Of a stretch of 64,000 bases of DNA, positions 9,687 through 18,844 are shown piece by piece (the first letter of the stretch is position 1; the number at the start of each line of letters is the position of its first letter). The DNA lies in the NCBI RefSeq assembly GCF_000143085.1, contig NC_014315.1, positions 867,001 to 931,000 on the forward strand. The letters run 5' to 3'. Made by a program: the position numbers and the translations under genes. This DNA is from Nitrosococcus watsonii C-113. Lineage in GTDB: Bacteria; Pseudomonadota; Gammaproteobacteria; Nitrosococcales; Nitrosococcaceae. The notes below the pieces were generated by a model that worked only from the letters and a program-made list of their open reading frames with translations, was not told the origin of the DNA and made no database searches.

Positions 9687-9932
9687 TTATTTCAATGCTT
9701 CGACGGCTTTCAGGTAGTCCTCGCATACTAGTCTTTTCGCCTGATCGTCGCCCGCTTCTTTGAGGCATTGTTGGTATTTGTCAAGTAGCTCTAGTCTTCG
9801 TTCGTATACGGCTTCTTGAGCTTTGTAGGCCTTATCTTCAGAGCTTGCGCAGCCCGTTGTGAGCATGGTTGAGCCGAGACTCAAGAGCATCATAACCAGC
9901 CCCGTCAACGTAAAAGCTGATCGTGTTTTCAT
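9687..9932 (-). CDS. Small lipoprotein, unknown function
   Basis: An 81-residue lipoprotein. ATG 9932 was chosen because AAAGGAGG precedes it closely and a lipobox follows (STMLTTGCAS). The mature part is short, charged and helical (KAQEAVYERRLELLDKYQQC) with a Cys near each end, which may pair. I do not recognise a family. It is separate from the channel gene by about 200 bases and read in the same direction, so distant cotranscription is possible but not shown. Confidence 0.7.
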   Translation of the reverse strand: MKTRSAFTLTGLVMMLLSLGSTMLTTGCASSEDKAYKAQEAVYERRLELLDKYQQCLKEAGDDQAKRLVCEDYLKAVEALK

Positions 9933-10473
9933 TTTGTGCCTCCTTTTAAATATTGATGACTTCAAAAAAACTGTTAATTATGCCAAACAGGCAAAAAAGT
10001 GCTAGTTGGTAACAACAATTACGCCCAATTACCCAAAACGCCGCTATCGAGTTGAAGCACTATCGGATAAGCGTGACGCCAGGGGTAAGGGATTGAAGAG
10101 TTGTCAGAGAACTTTGGCTCAGCAATGTGCGTTGTTCCCTAGGAGCTGGCTTGGGAAGCGCCGCTACGCGTAGGATGAATAGATCTCACCGGGATAGGGG
10201 CCAACAAGAGATTCCTCCGAGGGCATGCACTGCGCCCCCTCAGGCTAGGCAGGAAAAAATGGCAATTATTTCTCGCCACGGCCAAAGAGATTGCTGGTTT
10301 TATTGTATTATCCTCCGAAATATTTAGAGTTAGAAGCTGTGGTCAATATACTAGCGTTAGCATAAGGGAACCGGACCGGCTAGGATATACAACCAAAGGC
10401 TACTGTGATTGAAGGGAGGTGTCGGGAGTAGACTTCTGACAAACATATATTTAAATAACAAGAGGAAATTAAT
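9933..10473. other. Intergenic stretch before sulfatase
   Basis: About 540 bases. I find no gene-like frame with recognisable content. The right end should hold the promoter of the sulfatase gene, and AAGAGGAAA sits just before its ATG. Confidence 0.4.
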
Positions 10474-12075
10474 ATGATTCCAACCTCGTTTAGGCCAAGC
10501 GTTGCGGTTGCGCGGCACTTGGCGGGATTGGCCGTTGCCGTGGCGCTATTTGCCAGTGCCGGGCCGTCAATGGCGCAGGATAACGACAAACAACCGAATA
10601 TCCTTGTCATCTGGGGAGACGATATCGGTCAAAGCAATATCAGTGCCTACACTTTTGGCTTGATGGGTTATCGGACGCCTAATATCGACCGGATTGCCAA
10701 GGAAGGGATGATGTTTACCGACTCTTATGGCGAACAGTCCTGCACCGCTGGCCGGTCGAGTTTTATCACTGGCCAGAGCGTTTTCCGCACCGGCCTCTCC
10801 AAGGTTGGTATGCCCGGCGCTAAAATTGGCATGCGCGAGGAAGATCCGACCATTGCGGGTCTTCTCAAGGCTCAGGGTTACGCCACCGGCCAGTTCGGTA
10901 AGAATCATCTCGGTGATCGGGACGAACATTTGCCGACCAACCATGGGTTTGACGAATTCTTTGGTAATCTCTACCACCTCAACGCCGAGGAGGAGCCGGA
11001 GCAAGCGGATTATCCAGGGGATAGGGTGCTTGCTGATGGTCGCACCTTCCGGGAAGCCTATGGCCCCCGCGGTGTCATCAAGTCCTCGGTCGACGGCAAG
11101 GTCGAGGATACGGGGCCCCTGACTCGCAAACGCATGGAGACGGTGGACGATGAGACGGTGGCGGCCGCCATCGACTTTATCGAGCGTAAGCATAAGGAAG
11201 GAAAGCCCTGGTTTGTGTGGTGGAACGGCACCCGTATGCACTTCCGCACCCACGTCAAGGAAGAGTTGCGCGGCATCTCCGGCCAGAATGAATACGCCGA
11301 CGGTATGGTCGAGCATGACATGCATGTGGGTAAACTGCTTGATTTGCTCAACAAGCTGGGGGTTGCCGATAATACTATCGTGTTTTATTCAACCGATAAT
11401 GGACCACACATGAACACTTGGCCTGATGCGGCGATGACCCCCTTCCGCAGCGAGAAGAATACCAACTGGGAAGGTGGCTGGCGCGTGCCGGCGATGGTGC
11501 GCTGGCCAGGGAAGATTGAAGCAGGCGAAGTCTCTAACGAGATTATCCACCACATGGACTGGATGCCCACTTTCCTTGCCGCTGCCGGTGTGCCTGACAT
11601 CAAGGAGCAACTGCGTAAAGGCGGCGTTGAAGCCATCGGGCGCGAATACAAAGTACATCTCGATGGTTATAATCTTCTTCCCTATCTGACCGGTAAGGCC
11701 GAGAAATCGCCTCGCCAGGAGATTTTTTATTTCTCTGATGATGGCGATCTGATGGCGCTGCGCTACCATGATTGGAAATTGGTCTTTATGGAACAGCGCG
11801 TCGAGGGTACCCTCCAAGTTTGGGCCGAGCCCTTCGTGCCGCTGCGCCTGCCATTGCTCTTCAATCTGCGCCGCGATCCTTATGAACGGTCCCAGAAGAC
11901 CTCGAATACCTACTACGACTGGCTGCTCGATCATGCCTACATGCTGGTGCCGGCGCAGACTTATGTCAGCCGGTTCCTTGAAACGTTTGAGGAATTTCCA
12001 CCGCGCCAGAAGGCGGCAAGCTTCAACCTTGATCAGGTCATGGAGAAACTCAACACCCCTCCGGGGGCACGATAG
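10474..12075 (+). CDS. Arylsulfatase-type periplasmic sulfatase
   Basis: Complete 533-residue sulfatase. Residues 1-34 are a signal peptide ending in PSMAQ. The metal site NILVIWGDDIG (Asp49, Asp50) precedes the signature SCTAGRSSFITGQ with Cys90. This is the CxAxR variant rather than CxPxR, so formylglycine formation would depend on an enzyme accepting alanine at that position. Other family landmarks are QFGKNHLGD, the later STDNGPHMNTWPDA and HHMDWMPTFLAAAGVP. The C-terminal part has the usual smaller beta domain. AAGAGGAAA supports the start. It probably acts in the periplasm on sulfate esters, but the substrate is unknown. A GC-rich hairpin follows the stop. Confidence 0.93.
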   Translation: MIPTSFRPSVAVARHLAGLAVAVALFASAGPSMAQDNDKQPNILVIWGDDIGQSNISAYTFGLMGYRTPNIDRIAKEGMMFTDSYGEQSCTAGRSSFITGQSVFRTGLSKVGMPGAKIGMREEDPTIAGLLKAQGYATGQFGKNHLGDRDEHLPTNHGFDEFFGNLYHLNAEEEPEQADYPGDRVLADGRTFREAYGPRGVIKSSVDGKVEDTGPLTRKRMETVDDETVAAAIDFIERKHKEGKPWFVWWNGTRMHFRTHVKEELRGISGQNEYADGMVEHDMHVGKLLDLLNKLGVADNTIVFYSTDNGPHMNTWPDAAMTPFRSEKNTNWEGGWRVPAMVRWPGKIEAGEVSNEIIHHMDWMPTFLAAAGVPDIKEQLRKGGVEAIGREYKVHLDGYNLLPYLTGKAEKSPRQEIFYFSDDGDLMALRYHDWKLVFMEQRVEGTLQVWAEPFVPLRLPLLFNLRRDPYERSQKTSNTYYDWLLDHAYMLVPAQTYVSRFLETFEEFPPRQKAASFNLDQVMEKLNTPPGAR

Positions 12076-12106
12076 ACAACTCTATGATTTATAAATAGAC
12101 TCTTGT

Positions 12107-12127
12107 GGCGGGGCAAAGCGCCCCGCC
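12107..12127 (+). terminator. GC-rich hairpin after sulfatase gene
   Basis: An eight-base-pair perfect stem (GGCGGGGC / GCCCCGCC) with a five-base loop, 31 bases after the sulfatase stop. It lacks a clear T-tract, so it may terminate weakly or mark the 3' end of the message. Confidence 0.5.
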
Positions 12128-12373
12128 GCCGCTTACTTAGTAAGAGCCGTACGCCTGGATAACCGTGATCCGTAACGGAAAGAGTATTGTTGTATTTCCC
12201 TTATCTCCCGTTCGCCCCGATTCCAAACCGAGGGGGCCGTTAATGGGTTCAAAAAGAAATCCTAACTGATACGGTTGCATATAACCTTAAATACCCGCTT
12301 CGAGTTGCCATAGCCGCAGAGACTGAAAGCGAATAGAAAGGGGCATAGTCCACACTAAAAGGAGGAGTTAATC

Positions 12374-12970
12374 ACGCTTCGCTTTATAAAAATAACGGTG
12401 CTTGGCGGCATTGTGTTTCTTATTCCGATCGTTGTTTTCATTGCCGTTATTGACAAGGCCCTGGAGATCACGAATAAGCTAGCCGCCCCGCTAGCGAAAG
12501 TGTTGCCCGTTGATTCGATCGGTGAGCTTGCAGTGGTCCAGCTATTAGCCATGGGAATGCTTGTGTTGATCTGTTTCATCGCAGGCTTGGCGGCGAAGAC
12601 GGTATCTGCCGGAAAGCTCGTGCAGTGGCTAGAAGCCAATATACTGGAAAAAGTACCTGCTTATACGCTTCTCAAGGCCAAAACGGAAAGTATGCTACGC
12701 TCTGACAATACTGAAAGCATGCGCACCGTTTTAGTGCAGTTCGATGATTCGTGGCAGCTCGCTTTTGAAATTGAGCGCATTGAGAGCGGGAAGGTTGTTG
12801 TTTTCTTGCCTGGATCTCCCGATCCTTGGTCCGGTACGGTATGTGCTGTAGCTGAAGATCGAATTACACCCCTGGATTTAACGGTTAAGTCCGTGACTAA
12901 TGTAATGAAACGGCTTGGTAAAGGATCGGCCGAGGTATTGGGTGATGTCCTGCGCTCCGATGAAAATTAG
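12374..12970 (+). CDS. DUF502 membrane protein, apparent ACG start
   Basis: DUF502 family inner-membrane protein of about 198 residues. Two membrane helices are visible: VLGGIVFLIPIVVFIAVI and AVVQLLAMGMLVLICFIAGL. A soluble domain follows with VLVQFDDSWQLAFEIERI and VVVFLPGSPDPWSGTVCAV, the latter close to the family's conserved PGSP-type signature. The family's usual N-terminus (Met, then Leu-Arg-x-Ile-Lys) aligns with an ACG codon at 12374. GGAGGA lies seven bases before that ACG. The first ordinary start codon in frame is GTG 12398, which would remove the positive leader and has no ribosome site. The gene may use ACG, or its start may have mutated. Function unknown. Confidence 0.82.
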   Translation, partial: TLRFIKITVLGGIVFLIPIVVFIAVIDKALEITNKLAAPLAKVLPVDSIGELAVVQLLAMGMLVLICFIAGLAAKTVSAGKLVQWLEANILEKVPAYTLLKAKTESMLRSDNTESMRTVLVQFDDSWQLAFEIERIESGKVVVFLPGSPDPWSGTVCAVAEDRITPLDLTVKSVTNVMKRLGKGSAEVLGDVLRSDEN

Positions 12971-13164
12971 GTCCTGGTTGCCAAGTAAATCACGACTGTT
13001 AGGTAAGGTAAGCCATGGCTTTACAGTTAAGTACTCCAGCGGGGGAGACTTCCTTGTCCCTTGGCTTGACTCCACTGGCGTGCTCCAAAAACATCTTCCT
13101 ATTTCATTCATAGGTACTTAAATATAATACTGTACCTAAATGGGCTTCATCTGATGGGGGGCTA

Positions 13165-13623
13165 TTAAGGCGTTTTTATTTTCAATTCGTACTCGTAAGT
13201 GCCGTGGTTGCCTTCAGTGAATTTGCGTTTCACTGTTCCAGTGCCTGTTGCACCTTCCCATTTGCCACTGCCACCAATAACTTCGAGCATGCCTTCGCCG
13301 CCTTTTGCCTTATTATGAAGATCGAAGGCGTCTTCATCGCTTTCGCGAAAGGTACAATAAGATTCGGTACTTAGCTCCCCTGCCGCAGTAATGTGCCCCA
13401 AGCCGGCGCAATCCCCAAAAATAAAACCACGTTCACTGGGCTCGATGGTTGCAATAGTTTCGTTGGTCAAGTGCAATATCCCATCGCCGTTAGCTAGCGG
13501 CATCAGTATCTGGGTTGCTTTGTAGGTTCCGGTGCCATGGTAGGTTACCGTCTCACCGGCGAGGAGATTTTCCGCGGCCAAAAGAGATATTATAGGGATA
13601 ATTATTTTTAATTGAATTGGCAT
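13165..13623 (-). CDS. Exported protein, unknown function
   Basis: A 152-residue exported protein with an N-terminal signal (IKIIIPIISLLAAENLLAG-like; residues 1-22) and a mature part that looks all-beta. Notable stretches are VTYHGTGTYKATQI, GLGHITAAGELSTESYCTF and GGSGKWEGATGTGTVKRKF. The repeated GTG/GSGKWEGA pattern suggests a small beta-barrel such as an allene-oxide-cyclase-like or lipocalin-like fold, but that is only a resemblance. AGGAGAAAAAC directly before the ATG supports the start. The next gene upstream is in the same direction with a 36-base gap, so the two may share a transcript. Confidence 0.68.
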   Translation of the reverse strand: MPIQLKIIIPIISLLAAENLLAGETVTYHGTGTYKATQILMPLANGDGILHLTNETIATIEPSERGFIFGDCAGLGHITAAGELSTESYCTFRESDEDAFDLHNKAKGGEGMLEVIGGSGKWEGATGTGTVKRKFTEGNHGTYEYELKIKTP

Positions 13624-13659
13624 GTTTTTCTCCTGATGATAGCCTGCCTGCGTCCGTTT

Positions 13660-14169
13660 CTATTGGATCTCATAGTTACGTGCTTTCATACAGGTGACAA
13701 AAGCGCGTTGATAAGCCTCCGTTCCCTGAGCTTGCTGCTGAGCTAATTGCTGTTGCTGCTGCTGTTCCCACTGCTGCTCTTCATGCTGGCGTTCACGGCG
13801 TTTAATCCCCCCGAAGAGCGCTCCAGTAGCCGCGCCAATCGCTGCCCCTTTCCCTGCATCTCCCCCGATGGCGCCGCCCACGGCCCCCAATGCAGCGCCC
13901 CTGGCGCCGCCACCTACTATCCCGCTGCCGGAGGGGGCTGAATATCCACCCTGAGGTTGCGCAGCTGCTCGACTGGGATCAAAACCGCTTTGTTGCACCG
14001 CCCACTGACCACATTCTTCTTTATCTTTAGCCTGCTGCTCCTGAGTTTGTCCATCCTTAGGATAAGCGAATACCTGGGATTGGGCCGCCGCCGACTCTGC
14101 AAGCGCTAAACTTGCCAAGATAATAAAAAAGAAAGAAAATCTCTCTCTCCTATAGCCGTATTTATTCAT
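13660..14169 (-). CDS. Glycine-zipper exported protein
   Basis: Exported protein of about 169 residues. ATG 14169 is favoured: GAGGAAG stands just before it and a signal peptide (FFFIILASLALAESAAAQ) follows. The centre is a glycine zipper (GARGAALGAVGGAIGGDAGK, then GAAIGAATGALFGG), expected to form a helical hairpin in a membrane. A glutamine-rich helical stretch (EEQQWEQQQQQQLAQQQAQ) leads to a short C-terminus with a second Cys. The first Cys in the mature part (KEECGQWAV) could pair with it. Proteins of this type sit in the envelope; a specific role is unknown. It probably shares a transcript with the smaller exported protein downstream. Confidence 0.83.
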   Translation of the reverse strand: MNKYGYRRERFSFFFIILASLALAESAAAQSQVFAYPKDGQTQEQQAKDKEECGQWAVQQSGFDPSRAAAQPQGGYSAPSGSGIVGGGARGAALGAVGGAIGGDAGKGAAIGAATGALFGGIKRRERQHEEQQWEQQQQQQLAQQQAQGTEAYQRAFVTCMKARNYEIQ

Positions 14170-14377
14170 AACTTCCTCCGTCATTGGTAGTTGCACTTCA
14201 AGGCGAAAGCCTGCCGATGCAACCAGTTGAATGCCTGCTGAAATGAGTCTGCCTCGCTAGAATCGGAGAATAGCTCCTGGATAAAAAAATGTCATCTTTC
14301 AATACATGCTCTCGAGGTCAACATGCCCTTGAGGTAAGCCCGAGCAAGGGCTACATCCATGCCGAGATATATCCGCG

Positions 14378-15388
14378 ATGAGAGCCGTTAAACAGATCTT
14401 GGCTACCCTTACCCTTGGAGCCCTATTGGGATGGATGGCTCTCGCGATATCTTATTCGCCGCTTCAACCTGAATGGTTACGGATAGGGTTGGCCGTGCTT
14501 ATACCCCTTGGTGCATTGCTAGCCTTCTTCAGGATGCAATCACGCCGATGGGTGGTTGCTGGAGTTCTGGTGGTGTTCCTGATGTTCCTGGTTTGGTGGC
14601 TTGCCATTCCTCCCTCCAACGAACGGCATTGGCAACCGGATGTTGCCGTGTTGGCCTTTGCTGAATTTCATGGCGATCAAGTTACCGTCCACAATGTCCG
14701 CAACAACCAATACCGTACTGAAACCGATTACACCGTTCGGTTTAAAGATCAGATTTTGGACCTTGCCCAGCTACGTTCACTGGACCTTTTTGTTTCCTAT
14801 TGGGGGTCGCCGCTCATCGCTCATACTATTTTGAGCTGGGGTTTTGATGGGGATCAATACCTGGCTATCTCAATCGAAACCCGCAAGGAGATGGACGAGC
14901 AGTACTCGGCGATAAAAGGCTTCTTCAAGCAGTATGAACTTATCTATGTGGTTGCCGATGAACGCGACCTAGTGGGGCTTCGCACTAACTACCGGGACGA
15001 GGATGTGTATCTCTATCGCCTCCAGGTGTCTCCGGACACTGCCCGGCAGTTACTTATCAGCTATCTGCAGACTATCAACCAGCTCCGTGAGTCCCCGGAA
15101 TGGTATAACGCGCTTACTCAGAACTGCACTACCGCTGTTCGTGGACACGTCTTGCCCCACGCACGGCACGCTTGGTGGAGCTGGAGGCTCTTGCTGAATG
15201 GTTATATCGGTGAACTTGCTTATGATCTTGGTGTTGTGGGCCAGTCACTACCCTTTCCCGTCCTCAAGGCCCAGAGCCGCATCAACGAGCAAGCAAAGGG
15301 AGCCGCTCATGATCCCAGCTTTTCGGTACGAATCCGGGAAGGGTTGCCCAACATGGATAATTCAAACTTTGAAGGAGATGCAATGTAG
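14378..15388 (+). CDS. DUF4105 membrane-anchored protein
   Basis: DUF4105 (Lnb N-terminal periplasmic domain) protein of 336 residues. Three hydrophobic segments in the first 75 residues anchor it in the inner membrane; the rest faces the periplasm. The domain has the pair of residues expected of a papain-like or NlpC/P60-like active site: SPLIAHTILSW with His149 and LTQNCTTAV with Cys250. The family is proposed to be a cysteine hydrolase, but no reaction is established. A second, longer DUF4105 protein with a C-terminal barrel is at 61108. The next gene, a cysteine-repeat protein, follows after 134 bases in the same direction. Confidence 0.85.
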   Translation: MRAVKQILATLTLGALLGWMALAISYSPLQPEWLRIGLAVLIPLGALLAFFRMQSRRWVVAGVLVVFLMFLVWWLAIPPSNERHWQPDVAVLAFAEFHGDQVTVHNVRNNQYRTETDYTVRFKDQILDLAQLRSLDLFVSYWGSPLIAHTILSWGFDGDQYLAISIETRKEMDEQYSAIKGFFKQYELIYVVADERDLVGLRTNYRDEDVYLYRLQVSPDTARQLLISYLQTINQLRESPEWYNALTQNCTTAVRGHVLPHARHAWWSWRLLLNGYIGELAYDLGVVGQSLPFPVLKAQSRINEQAKGAAHDPSFSVRIREGLPNMDNSNFEGDAM

Positions 15389-15522
15389 GGCTAAAGTCCT
15401 ATAGCTTTAAGCACGTTTTTCAGATAATTATTGTTGCGCGTATAGAGGTTCTCCTCTAGTGGGAACCGCCTTGGAATCAGGACGGGAATGACTAAATCAC
15501 CGTTAACAATCAGGAGATTACA

Positions 15523-15945
15523 ATGAAAAAGGTAAAAAGCTTTATCGTTATGGGGGCGCTTGCTTTGGCTGTAACCAATGCCTGGGGCGCTGAGCACGCT
15601 GAAAATGTTATTGATTCTATGAGAAAAGGCTGCGATAAAGAGCTTAAAAGTTACTGTAGTGAAGTAACGCCTGGCGAAGGCCGCATACTGGCTTGCCTTT
15701 ATGCCTATGGAGACAAGCTCTCCGGCCGTTGCGAATACGCGCTATACGATGGCGCAGCTCAGCTTCAGCGGGCAATCGGAGCGCTAAATTACGTGGCTAA
15801 TGAGTGCAAGGCCGACCTAAAGGAACATTGCGCGGATATCCAACCTGGCGAGGGACGGTTGGCGGCATGTATGAAGGAAAATAAAAAGCACCTTAGCCCA
15901 CGATGCCAGCAGGCCGTAAAGGATGTTGGATTAGAAGTAAAGTAA
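15523..15945 (+). CDS. Exported cysteine-rich repeat protein
   Basis: A 140-residue exported protein with two copies of the GLG1-type cysteine-rich repeat. A signal peptide covers residues 1-22 (ending NAWGA). Each repeat has four cysteines spaced C-x7-C-x12-C-x11-C with the shared core PGEGR: CDKELKSYCSEVTPGEGR and CKADLKEHCADIQPGEGR. The eight cysteines would form disulfides in the periplasm. The repeat is best known from a eukaryotic Golgi protein; bacterial versions are of unknown function. AGGAGA nine bases before the ATG supports the start. Confidence 0.85.
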   Translation: MKKVKSFIVMGALALAVTNAWGAEHAENVIDSMRKGCDKELKSYCSEVTPGEGRILACLYAYGDKLSGRCEYALYDGAAQLQRAIGALNYVANECKADLKEHCADIQPGEGRLAACMKENKKHLSPRCQQAVKDVGLEVK

Positions 15946-16131
15946 GCATCTAAGCAAAACTTCGAGGTATTGGAGCTGTGCGGGGTGGGTAGTGTGGAGG
16001 GCGAGGGGATAGGGAAGTCCCCAGACCGATTCGCCGGGAGGATGCGGCGCCCTTTATTTTGGGAAGAAAAGAGGCTTACTAAACGCCATTCCCCCGCTCC
16101 ACTTTACTCTTATTGTTTTATACGGCAGGAT

Positions 16132-16833
16132 TTAAGAATCAGTTTGACGGAAAAGCCTGTCTAAAATACCCTTCATAGCGTCATTGACCTTTCTGAAATC
16201 TTCCTTCTGGGAGAGCATCTCTTCTGGTTGCTGGATATATCTGCCCTTTATAAGTTCATTTCCACAATGTGCGATGATTTGTTGCACATTTTCTAATCCG
16301 ACTTCAAGGTGAAACTGTAAAGCTAACACCTTCTTATTATAAATAAATCCCTGGTTATGACAGGCTTCGTTTTGGGCTAATCGGATAGCGCCCGATGGTA
16401 ATTCAAAAGTATCCCCATGCCAATGAAAAACTCTGAACTCCCGAGGTAAGAAGCCAAGCAAGGATGAAGCACGGGCTTCCGCCGTGAATTCGACGGGAAA
16501 CCAGCCAATCTCTTTATATCGATTTTGAAATATTTTTGCGCCTAGCGCATCGGCAATTAATTGAGCGCCTAGACAAATCCCAATCACAACTTTATCCTCT
16601 TTAATAGCTTGTTCAATAAACTGCTTTTCCTGTACTAGCCAGGGGTAGGTTGTTTCTTCGTAAATATTCATGGGACCGCCTATCACTACTAGCCAATCAA
16701 TTGTTTTGATGTCAGGTAGAGGATCGCCACAATAAAATTGGGTAGCCGATAATGAATGGTGATGAGCTCTTGCCCATTTTTCAATATTGGCGGGCTTCTC
16801 GAAGGGTACATGTTGAAAGTAATGAATGTGCAT
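16132..16833 (-). CDS. Class I glutamine amidotransferase-like protein
   Basis: Cytoplasmic protein of 233 residues with a class I glutamine amidotransferase fold, like the stand-alone GMP-synthase-type amidotransferases. Visible landmarks are the oxyanion strand WLVVIGGPMNIYEE, the nucleophile elbow VIGICLGAQLIADALGA (Cys87) and ALQFHLEVG with the catalytic His and Glu near residues 172-174. The triad is intact, so hydrolysis of glutamine or a gamma-glutamyl compound is plausible. No synthetase partner is adjacent, so it may act on gamma-glutamyl amines rather than in nucleotide synthesis. The gene is divergent from the BCCT transporter. Confidence 0.87.
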   Translation of the reverse strand: MHIHYFQHVPFEKPANIEKWARAHHHSLSATQFYCGDPLPDIKTIDWLVVIGGPMNIYEETTYPWLVQEKQFIEQAIKEDKVVIGICLGAQLIADALGAKIFQNRYKEIGWFPVEFTAEARASSLLGFLPREFRVFHWHGDTFELPSGAIRLAQNEACHNQGFIYNKKVLALQFHLEVGLENVQQIIAHCGNELIKGRYIQQPEEMLSQKEDFRKVNDAMKGILDRLFRQTDS

Positions 16834-17162
16834 TGCTTTATTTTTTTTTGAAAAATAACAATACGCTCTACTATAAAATTATTCTTTATTCTCTATTTAA
16901 AGCCGAAATAATTGCTACATTCCGGGCGAGTATAGGCTAGTTAAATATAGCATCTTTGATCCCGTCTTATGTTGTACTATGTCCACAGTCGCTTGATTGT
17001 GTTGAGAAGCAAAAATTAAGCTGCTTGTATAATACCGGACCTAAATGGTAGGTAGAAAGTCAATTAATTTTGAGAAACTGATGCTTGCTTGCGGGTCACG
17101 GGCAATCATAGTCCCTGGCTGGAACGCATGGCACTAGAGGAGTCTAAAAAATCGATCAACCG
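16834..17162. other. Divergent promoter region
   Basis: About 330 AT-rich bases between the divergent amidotransferase and BCCT genes. It must hold both promoters. A TATAAT-like hexamer occurs near 17028 (TTGTATAATACC) facing the transporter, but I cannot pair it with a well-spaced -35 box. No gene is seen. Confidence 0.4.
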
Positions 17163-18785
17163 ATGTTAGTAAATCAACGACCGGGCTGGGTTTTTTATAT
17201 TGCACTCCTGATCCTGGCAATTTTTGTGCTTGCGGGAATATTTTGGCCTGGTGGGCTATCACTATGGGCTCAAGGCGCATTGCATTTCACCACCCAGCAT
17301 TTTGGCTGGTTGTATTTATTTGTTACGACCGGTTTTTTGGTATTTTGCGTGGGAGTAGCCATCAGTGATCATGGCAAGTTAAGGCTTGGGGCCCCAGGAG
17401 AAAAGCCGGAATTTTCTTTCCCTACCTGGCTGGGTATGATTTTCTCCGCTGGTATGGGGGTAGGGTTAGTATTTTGGGGAGTGGCTGAGCCCATGACCCA
17501 CTACGTGGATCCACCCTTGCACCGGGCGCCGGCACGGACGCCAGAGGCTGCTAGTTTGGGGCTGCGCTACTCCCTTTTTCACTGGGGGTTTCATCAGTGG
17601 GCCAATTTTGCCGTCGTGGGGCTGGCTATTGCCTATGTTCGCTTCCGTTGTTCCCGGGGCGCCCTAATTAGCGAGGCTTTTCGCGACAGTCTCGGCAGCC
17701 GGGTTGAAGGACCTTTAGGTAAGGCTATCGATATACTGGCAGTAGTCTCTACCGTGTTTGGTGTAGCCACCACAGTGGGGATGGGAGTTATTCAGATCAA
17801 CAGCGGCCTTGCCACGGTTTCTGATCTGGCATTTGGCGTCCCTCAACAATTGGCGATTCTTGCCGGTATAGCCGTAGTGTTCCTGCTGAGCGCTTTGACT
17901 CCCCTAGAAAAAGGGGTGCGTTATGTCAGTGATTTGAATATGCTGCTGGCGGCCGGGCTATTATTATTCGTTTTTTTTGCCGGCCCTACTGACTTCATTA
18001 CCGCCGCTATGACCAATTCTATCGGTGAGTATTTTGCCAATTTAATTGGCATGAGTTTGGTCATGACACCTTATACCGGCGAGGATTGGGTAGAACGCTG
18101 GACTATTTTCTATTGGGCCTGGGGGCTTTCCTGGGCGCCTTTTGTCGGCAGTTTTATCGCGAGGATTTCCCGGGGACGAACGATCCGCGAGTTTGTTTTC
18201 GGCGTCATCGGCACCCCCGTGCTATTAAGTTCTCTGTGGTTTGCTACTTTTGGCGGCAGTGCTCTTTATTACGAAATGTTTGAGGGTGCGGCCATCAGCA
18301 CAGCGGTGGTTAATGAACTCAGTTCTGCTCTCTTCGTTATGCTTGATCAGCTACCCGGTGCCAGTGTAGTGAATATGCTTACTGTGGTATTAGTGGTACT
18401 TTTCGTTATTACTTCGGCTAATTCCGCCACCTTCGTGTTGGGTATGTTCACCAGCAAGGGCGTGTTGGAACCCCGGCGGCTGGTGCGTGTCGCATGGGGC
18501 GTTATTCAGGTATTAGTGGCGGGTGTGTTGTTACTTAGCGGTGGGCTGGAGGCACTGCAAACGATTTCCATCATCGCCGCTTTTCCCTTTATGATACTGA
18601 TGGTTTTTATGGCCGCATCGCTGCTGCGCTCCTTACAGAACGAGCGGCGTAAAATCGAGCGTCAAAATTTGGCGCTACGCGTGGCTGTTGAGAAGTTATT
18701 GGCGGCTGAGGCGACTGGGAGAATCACTTCAGACGGCTGTAAGGATAAAGAAACAGATATAGAGAGTAAGCGGTCAGAGGAATAA
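17163..18785 (+). CDS. BCCT family betaine/choline-type transporter
   Basis: Sodium- or proton-coupled uptake transporter for betaine, choline or a related trimethylamine solute; 540 residues with about twelve membrane helices. The family signatures are present: GMGVGLVFWGVAEPMTHYV and the aromatic helix FYWAWGLSWAPFVGSF that lines the substrate site, followed by ARISRGRTIREFVFG. The C-terminal tail after about residue 490 is charged and helical, as in osmotically regulated members. GAGGAG lies unusually far (about 20 bases) before the ATG, but a stop codon blocks any longer frame. It likely serves osmoprotection in a salt-adapted organism. A weak 7-bp inverted repeat (18816-18839) lies between this gene and the next. 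Confidence 0.94.
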   Translation: MLVNQRPGWVFYIALLILAIFVLAGIFWPGGLSLWAQGALHFTTQHFGWLYLFVTTGFLVFCVGVAISDHGKLRLGAPGEKPEFSFPTWLGMIFSAGMGVGLVFWGVAEPMTHYVDPPLHRAPARTPEAASLGLRYSLFHWGFHQWANFAVVGLAIAYVRFRCSRGALISEAFRDSLGSRVEGPLGKAIDILAVVSTVFGVATTVGMGVIQINSGLATVSDLAFGVPQQLAILAGIAVVFLLSALTPLEKGVRYVSDLNMLLAAGLLLFVFFAGPTDFITAAMTNSIGEYFANLIGMSLVMTPYTGEDWVERWTIFYWAWGLSWAPFVGSFIARISRGRTIREFVFGVIGTPVLLSSLWFATFGGSALYYEMFEGAAISTAVVNELSSALFVMLDQLPGASVVNMLTVVLVVLFVITSANSATFVLGMFTSKGVLEPRRLVRVAWGVIQVLVAGVLLLSGGLEALQTISIIAAFPFMILMVFMAASLLRSLQNERRKIERQNLALRVAVEKLLAAEATGRITSDGCKDKETDIESKRSEE

Positions 18786-18844
18786 TAAGCCAATCAGGTG
18801 AAAAATGTATTGCCGAGTCAATCGTGTTTTATATTGACTTGAAT

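Noticed and set aside
10567-11325. Minus-strand frame of 252 codons inside the sulfatase gene
   Set aside because: No domain or ribosome site, and the opposite strand carries an intact sulfatase.
18816-18839. AGTCAAT/ATTGACT inverted repeat between convergent genes
   Set aside because: Seven-base arms with a ten-base loop are too weak to call a terminator.
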